Made by a program: the position numbers and the translations under genes. Below the pieces are notes generated by a model. That model was not told the origin of the DNA. It did no database searches and worked only from the letters and a program-made list of their open reading frames with translations. DNA of 64,000 nucleotides from Hofstenia miamia (lineage: Eukaryota; Xenacoelomorpha; Acoela; Hofsteniidae), in NCBI GenBank assembly GCA_900660155.1, contig CABFPE010000134.1, forward strand, positions 573,836 through 637,835, in the 5' to 3' direction. Shown piece by piece: positions 35,356 through 48,355 of this stretch. Each line of letters starts with the position of its first letter. Within the stretch, counting starts at the first letter, position 1.

Positions 35356-37056
35356 CTATTCTAAGAAGCAGGTACAAGTCCTTTTTTTTTACTTCATTCA
35401 GCTTTCAGAAGTCTATGCATAGTCTGTATTTTTCTCCTTGCTTCACAAATACTGTTGGTGCTGCATATTGACTTTTGCTGGGTCGAATTATTCTGTTGTC
35501 AATCAGTTCATTGAGTATTCTATTGTATCCATCCTTCCACTGCTCTGGCACTCGCCTTACTGGCAGTTTTATCAGCTTTTTTGTTGTTGTAATTATTTTG
35601 TGTGTTTCACTTATTGCCTGGCACATGCTTATTTCTCCTTAATTGAATATCCATTTGTGTCTCTCCAGCACCTCTCTAAGCTGTTGTAATTGTGTTTCGT
35701 TCAGGTGTTGGTATTCCTCCTCCAACAAATCCAGTGTTTTATACTAATCTTCCTCACTTGCTTTAATCCCTCTGCCGTCAAATCAGCTGTGAGGAGTACT
35801 TGCTACATCGATGGTTTTCCTCCACTCAAATTGATCCCTTTGTTATTGTAGATCATTATCTCTGCTGTGATCTTTTCTTCCACTTTAATTTCATGCATCC
35901 TCCACTGATACAGCTGCAGTTTTATATCTTCTTCCAGTTCAAGTGCTATTGTTGATAGCTTTCATTCTTGCTCCTCAATTTCGATTTCTTCTTCCCTCAC
36001 ATTAATTTTTCTATTGGAGTAATTTATTACACATCCATTCTTTGTTAGGAAGTCGTTGCTTAGTATCACCTCATATGGCAATAAATTGTTGTGAGTGTTT
36101 ATTACTACTAGTGATTGTTCAAAGGTTGTATTTGCTATCCTGATTTGTACTGCAATGAGCTTGCCTTTTGTATCTATGTATTCTCCAGACGCATTGATTA
36201 GTCTTTTGTTTGATCATTCCAAATCTTCTCATTTAAATCCCAGTTTCATAGCACACTTTTCTGTTATTATCAATGTCGCTGCTCCTGTGTCAATTGTTGC
36301 CTTTGTTAATATTCCATTTTTTGTTATCATTATTGTGTTGATAGTGTGCAAGTTCGTCATGATCATTATTGCTGCTTGGTTTTTTGGAGTCAGCACTCGA
36401 GCTAGTTTTCTGATTCTTCTTCCATTTGGGAATCTTCCAGTAATTCTGTTTCAGACTCAATTACATTCTCGTCTTCATAATATGCTTCCTCTTCTCTGAT
36501 CATATTAATTTGTTTCCTACATTAGTCTTTTCTGTGCCTCTTCTGCCCACAGTTGTAGCACTTAATGTCTCTTTCTCTAATTTTCTTCAACTTTCTCTCT
36601 TTGCTTTTTATGTTGACAAACTTCTCTGTCTTCTTTTCTTTGAAAGTTTTTGTGCTCCCTGTCTGTGTTTTATAGTTGTTCCGCCATTCTGTTGGCTTTT
36701 CTTTATTCCATACTGCTTTTTCATAGATGTGGGCGTTATTTTTTATTGTTGCCTGTATGTCTACAGCTTTCCTATCATTTTCTCCAATTTGTCATTGACG
36801 TCACATTTAATTTTGAATTGGGTCCAGATGTTCTCTGGCATTCCCTTGCAGATGTGGGAGAAAAAAATCATATTTTGAGTATTTATTCCCCTTGAGCTGA
36901 GTGTCACCAATCGCTCCACTTGCTGGATGTAATTTTGTATGTTGTCTGTCTTTCTCATCTTTGTCAAATTCAGTATTATTCAGTACTTTCATTCTCGTAG
37001 TAGTCCATGAAGTCTCTGATTAGCAGTTTGTAGTCTCATTTTGTATTGGTATCTAA

Positions 37057-38160
37057 AGGTGCTTTCAGACGAGAACCTTTTGATGCGCATCTTTTGATGA
37101 AAGTGCGTTCAGACGAGCATCTTTTTGATGTACGCTTTTTTGATGCATCTATCAAAATTTGGGAGAGTTCAGACAAGCGTCTTTTTGATGTATGCTAATT
37201 TGAACGATTTGCGTTCAGAAGAGCATTATTTTGATGCACGGCCACTTGTTTATTCAGCAATTAAGTTTAATAGGAATTGTGTTTTTCAATCACTGGGAAG
37301 ATAATAATCAACACCTCAATTTCTGATTCAAAACATTATAATCAAAAACGAATTTGATTGGATGTTTAATTCTATAGATATTGTTATACAATATTGCCTA
37401 GAATAAGTAGTTAATTACTGATTGTTCAAAAAAACGAAATTACCTGTATAAAGTTCTAGAGCCTGGTGGTATACCAATACTGAAACTAATATTGCTATAT
37501 TATGACAATACCGAAATATACTGATAACGTGGTATCTTGCCTAAAATTTTGATCGGTACATTATTTAAAAGTAGGGTGTGTATTGTGTGCAAGCCCGCGG
37601 GTCAATACTTGCTGTATGGAAACTTGGAAAATGTCTGTTTGAGGCTTAAGATATAGCAGTTTAGAAAATTATGAAACTTCATAAGAAAATTCCATTAATA
37701 ATACAGCTACAATTATATGGCTGATTAGACCACAAAATGTTGTCGCAAATACTTTCACAAAAACGAGCTACTTACAGATTTCTTAAAAAAATCAAATTTA
37801 CAAAATGTGCTCATTCGTATTAAGATGTATTTATTTTATTGCAATGCAAAAATCATAATTATGAAATTCAATCTTTNCTTCAAAATCCTCGTATTTTAAG
37901 ACTCACGGCTACTTGAGACAATCTGTCCCCAAAACAAAATCGTTAATTACTGATCGTTCAAATGAATAATGTGCGTTCAGACAAGAATCTTTTGAACTAC
38001 GTCAAAAAGATGCAAGCTGTTTGTGCGTCAATTTGAACGATGTGCGTTCAGATGAGCATCTTTTTGATGTATGCTAATTTGAATGATGTGCCTTCAGACG
38101 AGAATCTTTTTGACGTATATCAAATGATATACATCAAAAGGTTCTCGTCTGAACGCACCT
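37057..38160. mobile_element. PIF/Harbinger-like MITE inserted in gag, TAA target duplication
   Basis: Ends AGGTGC(T/G)TTCAGACGAGAACC are inverted repeats of about 28 bp. TAA lies on both sides (37054-37056 and 38161-38163). It is 1,104 bp with several internal direct and inverted copies of GTTCAGACGAGCATCTTTTTGATG near both ends and no coding region. A 3-bp TWA duplication is typical of PIF/Harbinger; the superfamily call rests on that alone. One undetermined base lies at 37877. Confidence 0.8.
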
Positions 38161-39018
38161 TAAGAGTAGGTAGTGTTGGGACTCTGCTCCTGTTAAGTTT
38201 AACAGGAATCTTGCAGCTGCTGCCTGTTGGTTTACTTTCCTTTCAGCCATTGTAATTTCAAATATTTGCAGCCATTCTAGAACTTTTGGATTGTAGCTGT
38301 CAACCTTCCCGTTGAATTTTGGCAAAATTGCCTTGCATGGTATTGTGTCATTGTGACTGTATTCTGGTAGCATCAAGCTCTTGTAGGTTGGTCTCCTTGG
38401 TACATTTGTTTGTTCATCTATTGTGAGTTGGTTCATCACCACTTTTGTAATTTCATCAATGATTGTTTTCTTCTCTTCTTCCTCTTCTTCTTCTGCTTCT
38501 GTAAATCGTTTTTTGAAATTTGTGGGTGACGCCTGTAGGCTCCTCTCTTTCATTTGCTGAACTGTTATCTCATGTGTTCTTGTTGTCCTTGGGATTTCCT
38601 CTTTGTTTTCTCATATCGCTCTCAGTTTGTATCTCAACTCTTCTAGCTCTCATTGCTGGTTCTCATGGTTTTCATCTCTGTCTAGCTCTGTTGACCTGAG
38701 CTTGTCCTTGAGCTGTTCTTGTCCTTGAGCCTGTATCTTGTTGTCCAGAATTAGCTGTCTGTTCACATCTTCTAATTGTTGGCATATGCTTTCCCATTTT
38801 GCGTTCTGCTTCTGGAAGCATTTGTTTGATTGTGCTAACTGTGTTGTTAGTGCTTTGATGTCTTTCTGGAAATTTTCACTTTGGTTTACTAGGTGATTGT
38901 CCATTTGAATTTTTAATTTGCTCATTGCATTTTCATTCTCTTGTTCCAGTTTTGCCATTATTGCCACCAACAATTGTATTTTGGATCTTAGTATTGTTTC
39001 CATTTCATTTGTCTGTCT

Positions 39019-39674
39019 TTTAAGACTTCACTGGATCCTGTTTCTGGGGATATGTGTAAGGTTTCCAGTTCCATGGGGGATACATCTGTTTCAGAGTGTG
39101 TCCTCCTTGGGGTGGGGGTTGTCTTGCTTGTGCCTTTCTTGGCGCTACCTTTCCTTCCTCTTGTGTTTGTCATTTTGATTTACAATTAGTAGTGGCTAGC
39201 AGTTNNNNNNNNNNNNNNNNNNNNNNNNNNNNNNNNNNNNNNNNNNNNNNNNNNNNNNNNNNNNNNNNNNNNNNNNNNNNNNNNNNNNNNNNNNNNNNNN
39301 NNNNNNNNNNNNNNNNNNNNNNNNNNNNNNNNNNNNNNNNNNNNNNNNNNNNNNNNNNNNNNNNNNNNNNNNNNNNNNNNNNNNNNNNNNNNNNNNNNNN
39401 NNNNNNNNNNNNNNNNNNNNNNNNNNNNNNNNNNNNNNNNNNNNNNNNNNNNNNNNNNNNNNNNNNNNNNNNNNNNNNNNNNNNNNNNTTTAAGACTTCA
39501 CTGGATCCTGTTTCTGGGGATATGTGTAAGGTTTCCAGTTCCATGGGGGATACATCTGTTTCAGAGTGTGTCCTCCTTGGGGTGGGGGTTGTCTTGCTTG
39601 TGCCTTTCTTGGCGCTACCTTTCCTTCCTCTTGTGTTTGTCATTTTGATTTACAATTAGTAGTGGCTAGCAGTT
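39019..39674. repeat. 186-bp duplication flanking an assembly gap
   Basis: 39019-39204 and 39489-39674 are identical to my reading and contain the gag start region of element 2. The N run 39205-39488 separates them. This is probably one locus represented twice at a contig join. Confidence 0.85.
39205..39488. other. Assembly gap (N)
   Basis: 284 undetermined bases. Confidence 1.
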
Positions 39675-39861
39675 TGTTTCAATTCTTGTCTTTGAACCTG
39701 CTTTAGATTAGGTGTAGTAGTGGTAACTGACTATATGTTGTATTAGGTTCTTTGCATGTGTGTTTTTCTCTGTCATGGTTGATTTCTTACTATTAATTCC
39801 AAGTCTTGAGTTAGAATGCTGGGTTGATTCTTCTTCTTGTTCTTATCTGTAACAGTTGCCA

Positions 39862-40990
39862 TGTAGCATCTGCTACCAAGCATCAACAGAGTCAATTATT
39901 CTTTTAAATCATTGTTTCCTGTTGGATGCAGGTAGGGGTGCACTGATATTAATTCTCCACTCTGACATGAGATATATTATTATTAACTTGCATTAACTTT
40001 AAGTAACTCCATACTATTTAGGTACACTGTTGTCACAGTTTGTCTCTGTGATTCCAATATGGCCTCCAGCTGACTTCAATCTCTGAACCAATCCACATCC
40101 ATGTGCCTCCATTGTTGTTTGAGTAGTTTCAAGTTTCAGCTCAACAAAGTACTTATGTTTTCCTTATCCTAACTCAGTGCAGCTCTCAAGGTTGAATGTA
40201 ACTGACTTAAACTCAATTTGTAATGTGTAATTTCGTACATTGCAACCTGGCAGTGTCACTAGCTGCTTAATAAATATTATTTCAGCCATTACCAAAAACT
40301 ATCAGCTTTAATTAACATAAATAAATAAAGTAACTAATTACTAGCAGCTTCCTACCTTACATTTAAATAATAATACATGCATGGTCATTTTATCAGTCTA
40401 TTTATGGGTCACCTAATTAGACAATATAATATAGATATAACCTACAGTAGGCTCCCTAACCTTTTCTCTGATAATCAATTATTAAATACATGCAGACGAT
40501 TTAATGATAGTCAGCTAAACCTAGTAAAACTTCTATTTGTACACATAACATAAGTGCAGGTTCATGGCTTGGATCAAGGACCGCGAATTGTTCTCGATGT
40601 GTGCCCAAGCCACTACTACTGCATCTACCATTTAGCTTGACATGATTAATAAGTAAGCAAACCAAATAAAATCTAAAGATATGATTTTTGAAGAATTTAC
40701 TTCAACAGTTTCCAAATTAATTCTTACTCTATTTATAGTTGAATTCAATTTGAATTTATTTGCCTGCCAAAAATGGCTAAAAATAATGGAAGCGTTTTTG
40801 CCCCCTTCGTTTAGTCAAATTATTTGTTGACAAGTAGTAATTTGCTATCTTGGCTCTTAGTTGCATATAACAAACATGATGATAATTAACTTTAATTTGT
40901 TTACAATCAATAAATCATAATTCAATTTTAATTCTGACCAATCCTTTGATCTTCTCTTCTTATCAGCATTATGCCTTGGATTATGCTACA
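39862..40990 (-). repeat. Complete LTR of the 1.1-kb family, minus orientation
   Basis: The + strand begins TGTAGCATCTGCTACC and ends CTTGGATTATGCTACA, 1,129 bp with perfect 8-bp inverted ends TGTAGCAT/ATGCTACA. It is the 5' LTR of element 2. On the minus strand it is followed by TGGCAACTGTTACAG, a plausible primer-binding site. The right flank runs straight into gag of element 3. Confidence 0.88.
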
Positions 40991-43900
40991 ATAATCGATA
41001 TGCTAAGAACAAGCCAAGAAAATAAAGCACTTCTGAGGAATGAAATAGAACAATTGACAAACAAAGTCAAGCATATGGAAAGACAAAACAAAACCATTCT
41101 GAGCAAAATTAAGTTAAATATGGAAATGTGACTAGACAAGCAAAGCAAACTATTCCAAAACAAAATCAAAATTCTCACACACCAACTATCTGAATCTAAC
41201 AAAAGATTCTTAGAGCAAAATCAACAATGGCAGGAAAAAATCAGCAACTGGAAAGAACAAACAGACAGTTAATAGAGGACAATGATTTACAAGCAGGAGC
41301 ACTGGAGCAATAAAAGGACAAACTAAGATTGCTACAGCTAATGGAAGAAGAAAACAGAGGGAGCATATGGACTCATGAGATGGAATTTCATTCAAGGAAG
41401 GAGAGTGAATTGCTAATACAACATTTGAACAGTCATGGCCATATGAGGTCATTCTGGGTGACGATTTCTTTATAAGAAATGGGTGTGTCATCAACTATGC
41501 AAACAGAACTATAAAGGTGAGAGAGGAAGAAATGGAAATCAAAAAAGAACAAGGGAAACACAAAACAATTATATTCGAATTACAGGAAGATATCCATCTA
41601 CAACTGCATCAATGGAAGATGCAATAACAGCTGACATAATGCTATATGACAACAAAGGCATCAACACTAAAAGAATATCAATGCTGTCCAGCATTTGCAC
41701 AGTCAAGCACAGAAAAGGAAGAATACCAATCCTCAACGTGATGAACCAAAATGTTAATCTAAAGAAATCTCAATTAAGGATATACAGAAAGTACATTAAA
41801 TCCAACATTAGACTAATTTGGAAGGCAATAGGAGACGAAGATGGAGCAAGTAATTTGCATGGTTGATTCAAGGACTTGCAAATGAAAGTGGATAGTACTC
41901 CACATGGCTGACTCAAGGGCAAGTGGATGAACACCATCAAAGTCGTGAGTACTCCCAAAGGCTGACTCAAAGGCATAGGGATGAAAGCAGAACATATACA
42001 AAGCACCTGAGATAAAGAATGAAGACTACCTACATTTGGAAGAACAGGAAATCATGAAACTCAAGGAATTGTTGGAAAAGCATAAACGTATATTCAATTA
42101 CAGAGAAATAAGTGTGGGACAAGCAGTGGGCAAAAAACAATGAATAGTCATGACAATGTACAAACCCATTAAGCTGCCAGTCAGAAGAGTGTGAGAACAG
42201 ATGAAAGACAAATACAATTGTATATTATAAGAACTAATTGACAACAAGATCATCTGCCTGAGTGAAAGCCCATACACAGTGCCAATGGTGTTTGTGAAAC
42301 AAGGGGATAAATATTGCCTATGTATAGACTTTCACAAACTAAACAAGGTAATGAAGAAAGATTCATATCCCCTACCACTGATAGAGGACATGCTCTACAA
42401 AGCAAGCAAGCATAAATACTTCACAACACTAGATTTATGCAAAGCCTACTGGCTGTTAAAGATGGAAGAAGACAAAATTGAGAAAACAGCATTCATAACA
42501 CCATACAGGCTGTATGAGTGGATATATATAGCGTTTGGACTATGCACAAAAGTGCCAAAGAATAAGACACATAGAATGGAGGAAGGAGTCAACGCCTATA
42601 TAGATGACATCATAGTAACCAGTGACACAATCCAAGAACATCTGGAAAAACTAGAGAGAACTCTAACAATACTGGAGAATGCAGGGCTTCAAATCAATGG
42701 GAACAAATGCAACTTTCTAAAAGAAAGCCCTCACATTATAACACAGACACTACCAAACAACGAATACATGCTAGACAATGATAGACTGTTAAATTTTCAA
42801 AACTTGAAAACAATATGTATGATTTAGATAGTCTACATGAAGAGGGATTTGATGAGGAATTCACAGCAGATATCAGAGATGAAAACACAAGAGGGAGAGA
42901 GAGAGAGAGAGAGTGCTGCCCCAAAGGACAGCAAGAAATAAACCTATATATGACCCTGAGATATGGGACTTAAATTTACTAACTGAATTTAGGAATATAG
43001 AAGAAAATGATCCACCTGCCAATGAAGAAGAGAGTGTGCAGAACTCAACAACCAGAGGAACTCTCAGCCATGAACAGTTGTCAACTCCAGGGCAGAAGGG
43101 ATGAGAATGAAGAGCTGATGAATAGATGACATAGAGTGAGAAGGCGTCCTAGTAGTCCCCAAGGCTGATTCAAGGGAAGGGAGACCAACAGATAAAAAGC
43201 CTCTCTCACCAGGGATCTGCACAGCTGAATCAAGGGCATGCAGAAAACTGGTGAAAAGCAGCACAAGTGTTCTTCTGAGAGTCCACAACGCCTATTTAAG
43301 AGTGGTGAGACACTTGGAGTTGCAGGGGAAGGTGTAAGTGGTGGAAGAACAGTGGAGATGTGAAAGCAATTAAAGGCTGATGCTATCCCCACAGTAACCA
43401 CAACTGGTCAAGTACCAATAGGAGTAACTGTGAACTGATTCAAAGGTAAATCAGTAGAAACTATTAGCACAGATTCACAGCCCATGGACTGTGAACTGAG
43501 CACCAGCCAATTGCCTTTACAGATGACACAGCTACAACCCTCCTTGGATACTACCTCAGAGAGAACTGTACAATCTAGAGAAAGAGAGAAACATATGTCT
43601 AAAATTGACGGAGAAATGCTACACCTATATTTTATTGGAACAATGAAAATGCATTATAATGTGTTTGAAAAATTATCACAAGAGACAAAATCACACATAA
43701 GAAAAGTTGCAAAAACTGAAGGGAGAAACCTACCAATAGTACTTGACGCCAACAACAGTCTGAAAGTGAATGTGATAATAAGTTATCCATGACGATTATA
43801 CATGTTCTGAATGAAAAAGAATAATATAGCAAAAATCTGGAGAAAAACAGACCAGATGCTATGAATGGTGAAAGTAAGAGTGGTGATAATCACAAGATCA

Positions 43901-46417
43901 ACAATCAAGGATATTCCAAAACATCTATTAGACACATGCATGCAAACAGAAAACATTGTTCTTGGGAGAAAACACCAATGGACACAACCATTTCTGAATT
44001 GATTAGATTTGATCTACAAATATACTACTGGGCACAAATTTACAGAATAATAGTAGATTGATGTATTGCAATTGACATATACAAGCAAACCAAAATGATA
44101 GAATTGATAGCAGATAGAGATGGTGTGGAAAAGGCCAACACACTATTCATAAAATGCAGCCTAACACAGAGGCAAGAACACCTACAACAAATTCAGAGGA
44201 TATGGGAAAACATGAAACTACAACAGAAAACAGAGGAGAATTGGCCAGAAATAAAGGTTGAGGCACCATCAAGAAAATTCCATAAATCAGTAGAATTGGT
44301 ACTTACAGAAGTAAATCTCTCATATGAATTGAACACTAAAAAGGATTTCAAACAACTGGTATTTGAAGAGAAAAACATTACAGAAATCCAATATAGGATG
44401 ACAGCATGGATATTAGTGATACTAACAACTGAAGATGTAGAGATAAAACTCCTGATTTTGCAACATGTAAGACATAAACTTACAAAAGCAAAAAATTCGA
44501 AATAACACTAGCCCCAATTAATATGCAAACAAAGAACTGGCTTCTGAAAGGCCACATTGAAAAGATGGAGTCACCTAATGAAGCAGAGAGGCTGATACAA
44601 ACAATGGAAAAAATAATCAGCAGCATGATAATGAATGAGCGCCCAATGGGAAAAATGTTGATAGTGGACATTGCTAACAAAACAGGAATATGTCCTAGTG
44701 AAATAACAATATTCAAAGAACCAATGAAAAAGTATACATGGGGAGCAACATCAGAAACATGGCTGAGACAATTAGACAAATAACTGTGGATAACAAAAAG
44801 AAAGATGATAAAATGAAAATTAGTAAGCACCAAGGAGATAAGAAAAGCAATGGTACTGAAAAACGTGCAGAGAATACTCAAAAAGGAAATGGAGCAATAT
44901 GAACAAGATAGTCTGCAATGCACATTTACCAAAATAATAAGCAGTGTGGAAAGGATGAAGAAAGGTGGAATAACTTAACTGGTGGAAGTCTGTGAAATGG
45001 TAACCAAGACACAAATGGAGATGATGGAGGAAGAAGAGCTACTAACATCCTCACAATTATTATTATCTCCAAAGACAAAACAGACAATAGATTGAATAAA
45101 TATCAAGAAGTGGGGAGAAGTGAGCCCAGCAAGAATGATTGAATGGATAGACACCAACAATGAACAATTCTTAGTCAAAATAAAAGTAACCTAAGAAATG
45201 AGAGAAATTAAGGAAAGAAACTTCCAGAATATTAAAGAGCAACAAACTGTAGCAACAATGAAGCTAATGTTTACAGAAGCATTCACAAGAACAGAACTGG
45301 AAGAACTGCTTAAACCATACAACCAATTGGCAGTAGACGTCAAATGCATAACATCAAGAATAGATATCAAGGAAGAAATACAATTAAAATTGAGTAGAAA
45401 GGGACTCAAGCAAGCATTCTGGAACACAATTTCAGAAGGGAAATGAACTACCCTGCCACAATAGGCCTAGTGATGGCGCCAACTACAGCAGGCCCATATC
45501 TACATATAGAGAGACAAAGTGAAACAAAAATCTTAATCTGCACACCACCAGAAACAATATCAATACCAATGGTCCTCCCACGATGGAGACTGCTGAAAGA
45601 AGCTAGAGTTGCCAAAGCCTTTCTACACCAATATAAATCTTATGTAAACACTCAAGAGAAGGCTAAGGCTATGATAGAGTGTGACCACTATAAGAAATCC
45701 AAAGAGATAATGTTGAAAAATGATAATAGAGAAAGAGTGTATATCAAAGGAATGATAATGCCATACCAGTTGTATACACAGGGGAAACCCATCAATATCC
45801 AATTACAAGATCTCAGAAAAGAAATAGAAAGCCACACTCAAAGGCAATAATGTTATTCTCTGGGGTAAATGACATAATTTGGAAAGATATCTGGGAAAGA
45901 AAATACCATTACTACAACGTCACAAAATCTTGACAATGATGAGAATCAACAAAAACAACCCTAACAACATAAGCAAGCAAGATGTAATGGATAAAATCAT
46001 CTTCTTTTATAAGGATGTGGTGAATACATGAAGACTAAGGAAAGTGTTTGAGTTCTTTTATCCAGATAACCAGATAAGAGAAGATCTAGCCCATATGAGC
46101 AGGGCCAATGTGCAGACATTAATGATTGGGAATCAAGGGCATACAGCTGTATCAAAAATATTACGAAATATTCTCACAAAAGATTATTGAGCTAAGAGAG
46201 ATCACACCAATCCCAGAGAACATCCAGGAGGCGAAATTCTTAAAATATGCCAACACAGTTACAACTGAGAGAGAGGCAGTCCTGAAGATGACAAAACAAG
46301 CTGAATTTGAAAACACCAAATGGGAAGATCAGGAGGCTGAATCAATAGTTCGGAAAGCAGACACGCTAGTACATGGAGAACAAGCTGTGCTAAAAATAAT
46401 GCAAGCTGAGGAGGGCT
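40991..46417 (+). mobile_element. Element 3: Ty3/gypsy-like internal region with ORF3 copy 2
   Basis: Left to right: coiled-coil gag piece (about 40991-41400), the end of protease (FFIRNGCVINYANRTIKV, near 41465-41530), and a linker. Reverse transcriptase follows (about 42060-42745) with KQGDKYCLCIDFHKLN, TTLDLCKAYWLLKM and the catalytic YIDDIIV. After an acidic stretch (about 42910-43100) comes ORF3 (about 43480-46417). ORF3 blocks: GEMLHLYFIGTMKMHYNVF, VNVIISYP, VEKANTLFIKCSLTQRQEHL, KKYTWGATSET (near 44730), YYNVTKS (near 45910) and GIKGIQLYQKYYEIF (near 46126). RNase H and integrase are not recognised. Broken in several places; its 3' LTR follows at 46418. Confidence 0.82.
42893..42913. 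repeat. (GA)n run
   Basis: GAGGGAGAGAGAGAGAGAGAG between the RT and ORF3 regions of element 3. Confidence 0.85.
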
Positions 46418-47533
46418 TGTAGCATCATCCAAACCAATCAAGCTGCTAATGTTGATTTGGAAGGAGAATAAGATCAAGAACAAATTATGATTAGAAATAT
46501 TATAAGATTACTAGATCAGTTAGATTAATTTGCATTATGCAACCAAGAAACAATAAGTGTCAACTTTAAGAGATTAGTATCTGTCAATAATAATATTTTT
46601 GCAAAACAAGGGGGCGAAATCTCTTCCATTATTTTTATAAGCCATATTGGCAGATGAAAGTTCAAATTTGAAATTGACAGGTACTTTTCTGAATTTGCAA
46701 TAAATAGATTTGAAATCTTGTAAGCAATTGATAAAGAATTTTATTTGGAATAATTATTTTGTTCTGTTATTACAGTTTGCATATTTATTATGATGTCAAG
46801 CTAAACAAGTGGTGTTTAGTAGTGGTCTGGATCCATCATCAAGATCGATTCTAGGGTCTTTGTGCGAGGCCACAAAAGTGCACCTAAGTTAGGTATAGGG
46901 GTTTTTCTCTTGTCTAGCTGACTAGCAATCATTCAGTACATGTATTAAATAATTAAATATGAAATACGGTTGGATGACCAAAACCTAGGTAATATATTAT
47001 TACTATTTCAGATCCAAATTAGTGACTATAAAATGACTGATAAAGTGACTGAACATGTACTAATTAATAAATGTAGGTTAAGAAGCTGCTCAATATTAAA
47101 CTATTTATTAAGGCCAATATATTCTGGTAATGGCTACATGTAATATTAATTTAGCAGCTAGTAACAAGTCTGGTTGCACATTTGTGAAACACTTTTACAA
47201 AATAGAGTTTAAGTTGAATTGTGTCATGTCTTGAGTATGCACTGAGCTAGGATAGGGTACACATAAACTGTATCAATGAGGAACATTGAGGAGAGTGGTG
47301 AAACTGGATGTGGAGATCAGCTTTGGGCAGATGCCCACTATTGATCCTTGGAGAGATTGATGTATGGCTTCATCACCTAAATAGTGAATCATTAATTCTA
47401 GTTATGTAATGGTAACAGAAGTAAACAAAAGCCAAACAGTATATAGTTAGTAAATCCCTACCAGCATAGATACAGCTAATGTTATAAAGTAACAAAGGAT
47501 AGACAGTAGTAATGCCTGGTAGAGGATGTTACA
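46418..47533 (+). repeat. 3' LTR of element 3
   Basis: Begins TGTAGCATCATCC directly after the end of ORF3 and ends TGCCTGGTAGAGGATGTTACA, 1,116 bp. Closest in wording to the LTR at 22825. Confidence 0.88.
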
Positions 47534-48060
47534 ACAGTTCTAGGTTCTTTGCTCCAAGCCACGAACCTGCACTTAAGTTAGGGATATGACTAGGAGTTTT
47601 TACTTCTGCTTAGCCAACTATCAATCCTATCATACATGTACAAACAATAATGAATTCATTATAAGGCTGTTAAGCCAAGCGTAGGAATTTATATTTATAT
47701 TATTCTAGATCCAAATTAATTACTATAACATGACTGATAATGTGACCATGAATGTATCAATTATTACATGTAGTCTAGGAAGCTGCTACTGCTACATATT
47801 TATCTTAATTAGTGAAAGCCAATATGTTTCAGTAAAGGCTAATTACATAATTAATTAAGCAGATAGTAACAATCAAGGTTGCATGTATATAGTACACTTT
47901 ACAAATTGAGACTAAGTCTAGTTGTGTTGAGTCTTGAGTAAGCACCAAGCTAGGATAAGGTACACATAGGTTGCCTCACTGAGCTGAGAGGTGGAACTCA
48001 GTTACTTGGAACGTAGAAGATTGGCTGTTACTTGATTTGGAGATCAGCTTCAGGTGGAAA
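47534..48060 (+). repeat. LTR 3' fragment abutting the previous LTR
   Basis: Starts mid-LTR (GTTCTAGGTTCTTTGCTCC...) and continues through TAGATCCAAATTAATTAC, TAGTCTAGGAAGCTGCTAC and GATTTGGAGATCAGCTTCAGG. It is a truncated second copy from another element. Confidence 0.75.
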
Positions 48061-48355
48061 ATTTAATTATCATTTATTGTGATTGATTAACTACCTAAGA
48101 TTTAATATACAAATTTACAAGCAAGTGCCTGTCAGCAAACAATTTGACAAAAATCTGAGGACAAATTGCTCCTCATTAATTTTAGTGAAAGCACACAGAC
48201 AAATTTTTATTTTTCACTTCACAAGCATGTACAAAAATCAGAACTAAATGTTACAAATGAAATGGCGGTATTTATAGTAGATTCAAAATATAGTAAAATA
48301 AGTAAGCACTATATTTTACAAATGCTGTAAGGTGTAAAATTGATATAAATGCTCT
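48061..48355. other. Unassigned spacer
   Basis: Includes a TGAGGACAAATTGCTCCTCATTAATTTTAGTG phrase near 48157-48190 that echoes a mid-LTR segment. Otherwise nothing recognised. Confidence 0.35.

Larger units (their letters stand above)
35356..39661 (-). mobile_element. Element 2: Ty3/gypsy-like internal region, minus strand
   Basis: Reading right to left: gag start MTNTRGRKGSAKKGTSKTTP (near 39643), coiled coil (about 38650-39003), capsid-like region (about 38134-38400 and 36760-37000), and a zinc-knuckle region (near 36540). Then come a retropepsin region ending in a GxDF-like motif (about 36030-36350) and the start of reverse transcriptase (PTVFVKQGEKYRLCIDF; about 35405-35740). No later pol domains and no ORF3 are present. 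A PIF/Harbinger-like MITE sits inside gag. With the LTRs at 34374 and 39862 it forms one incomplete element of about 6.6 kb. The + strand hydrophobic frames at 36095-36878 are shadows. Confidence 0.85.

Noticed and set aside
36095-36878. Plus-strand hydrophobic open frames
   Set aside because: Shadows of the minus-strand gag and protease of element 2.
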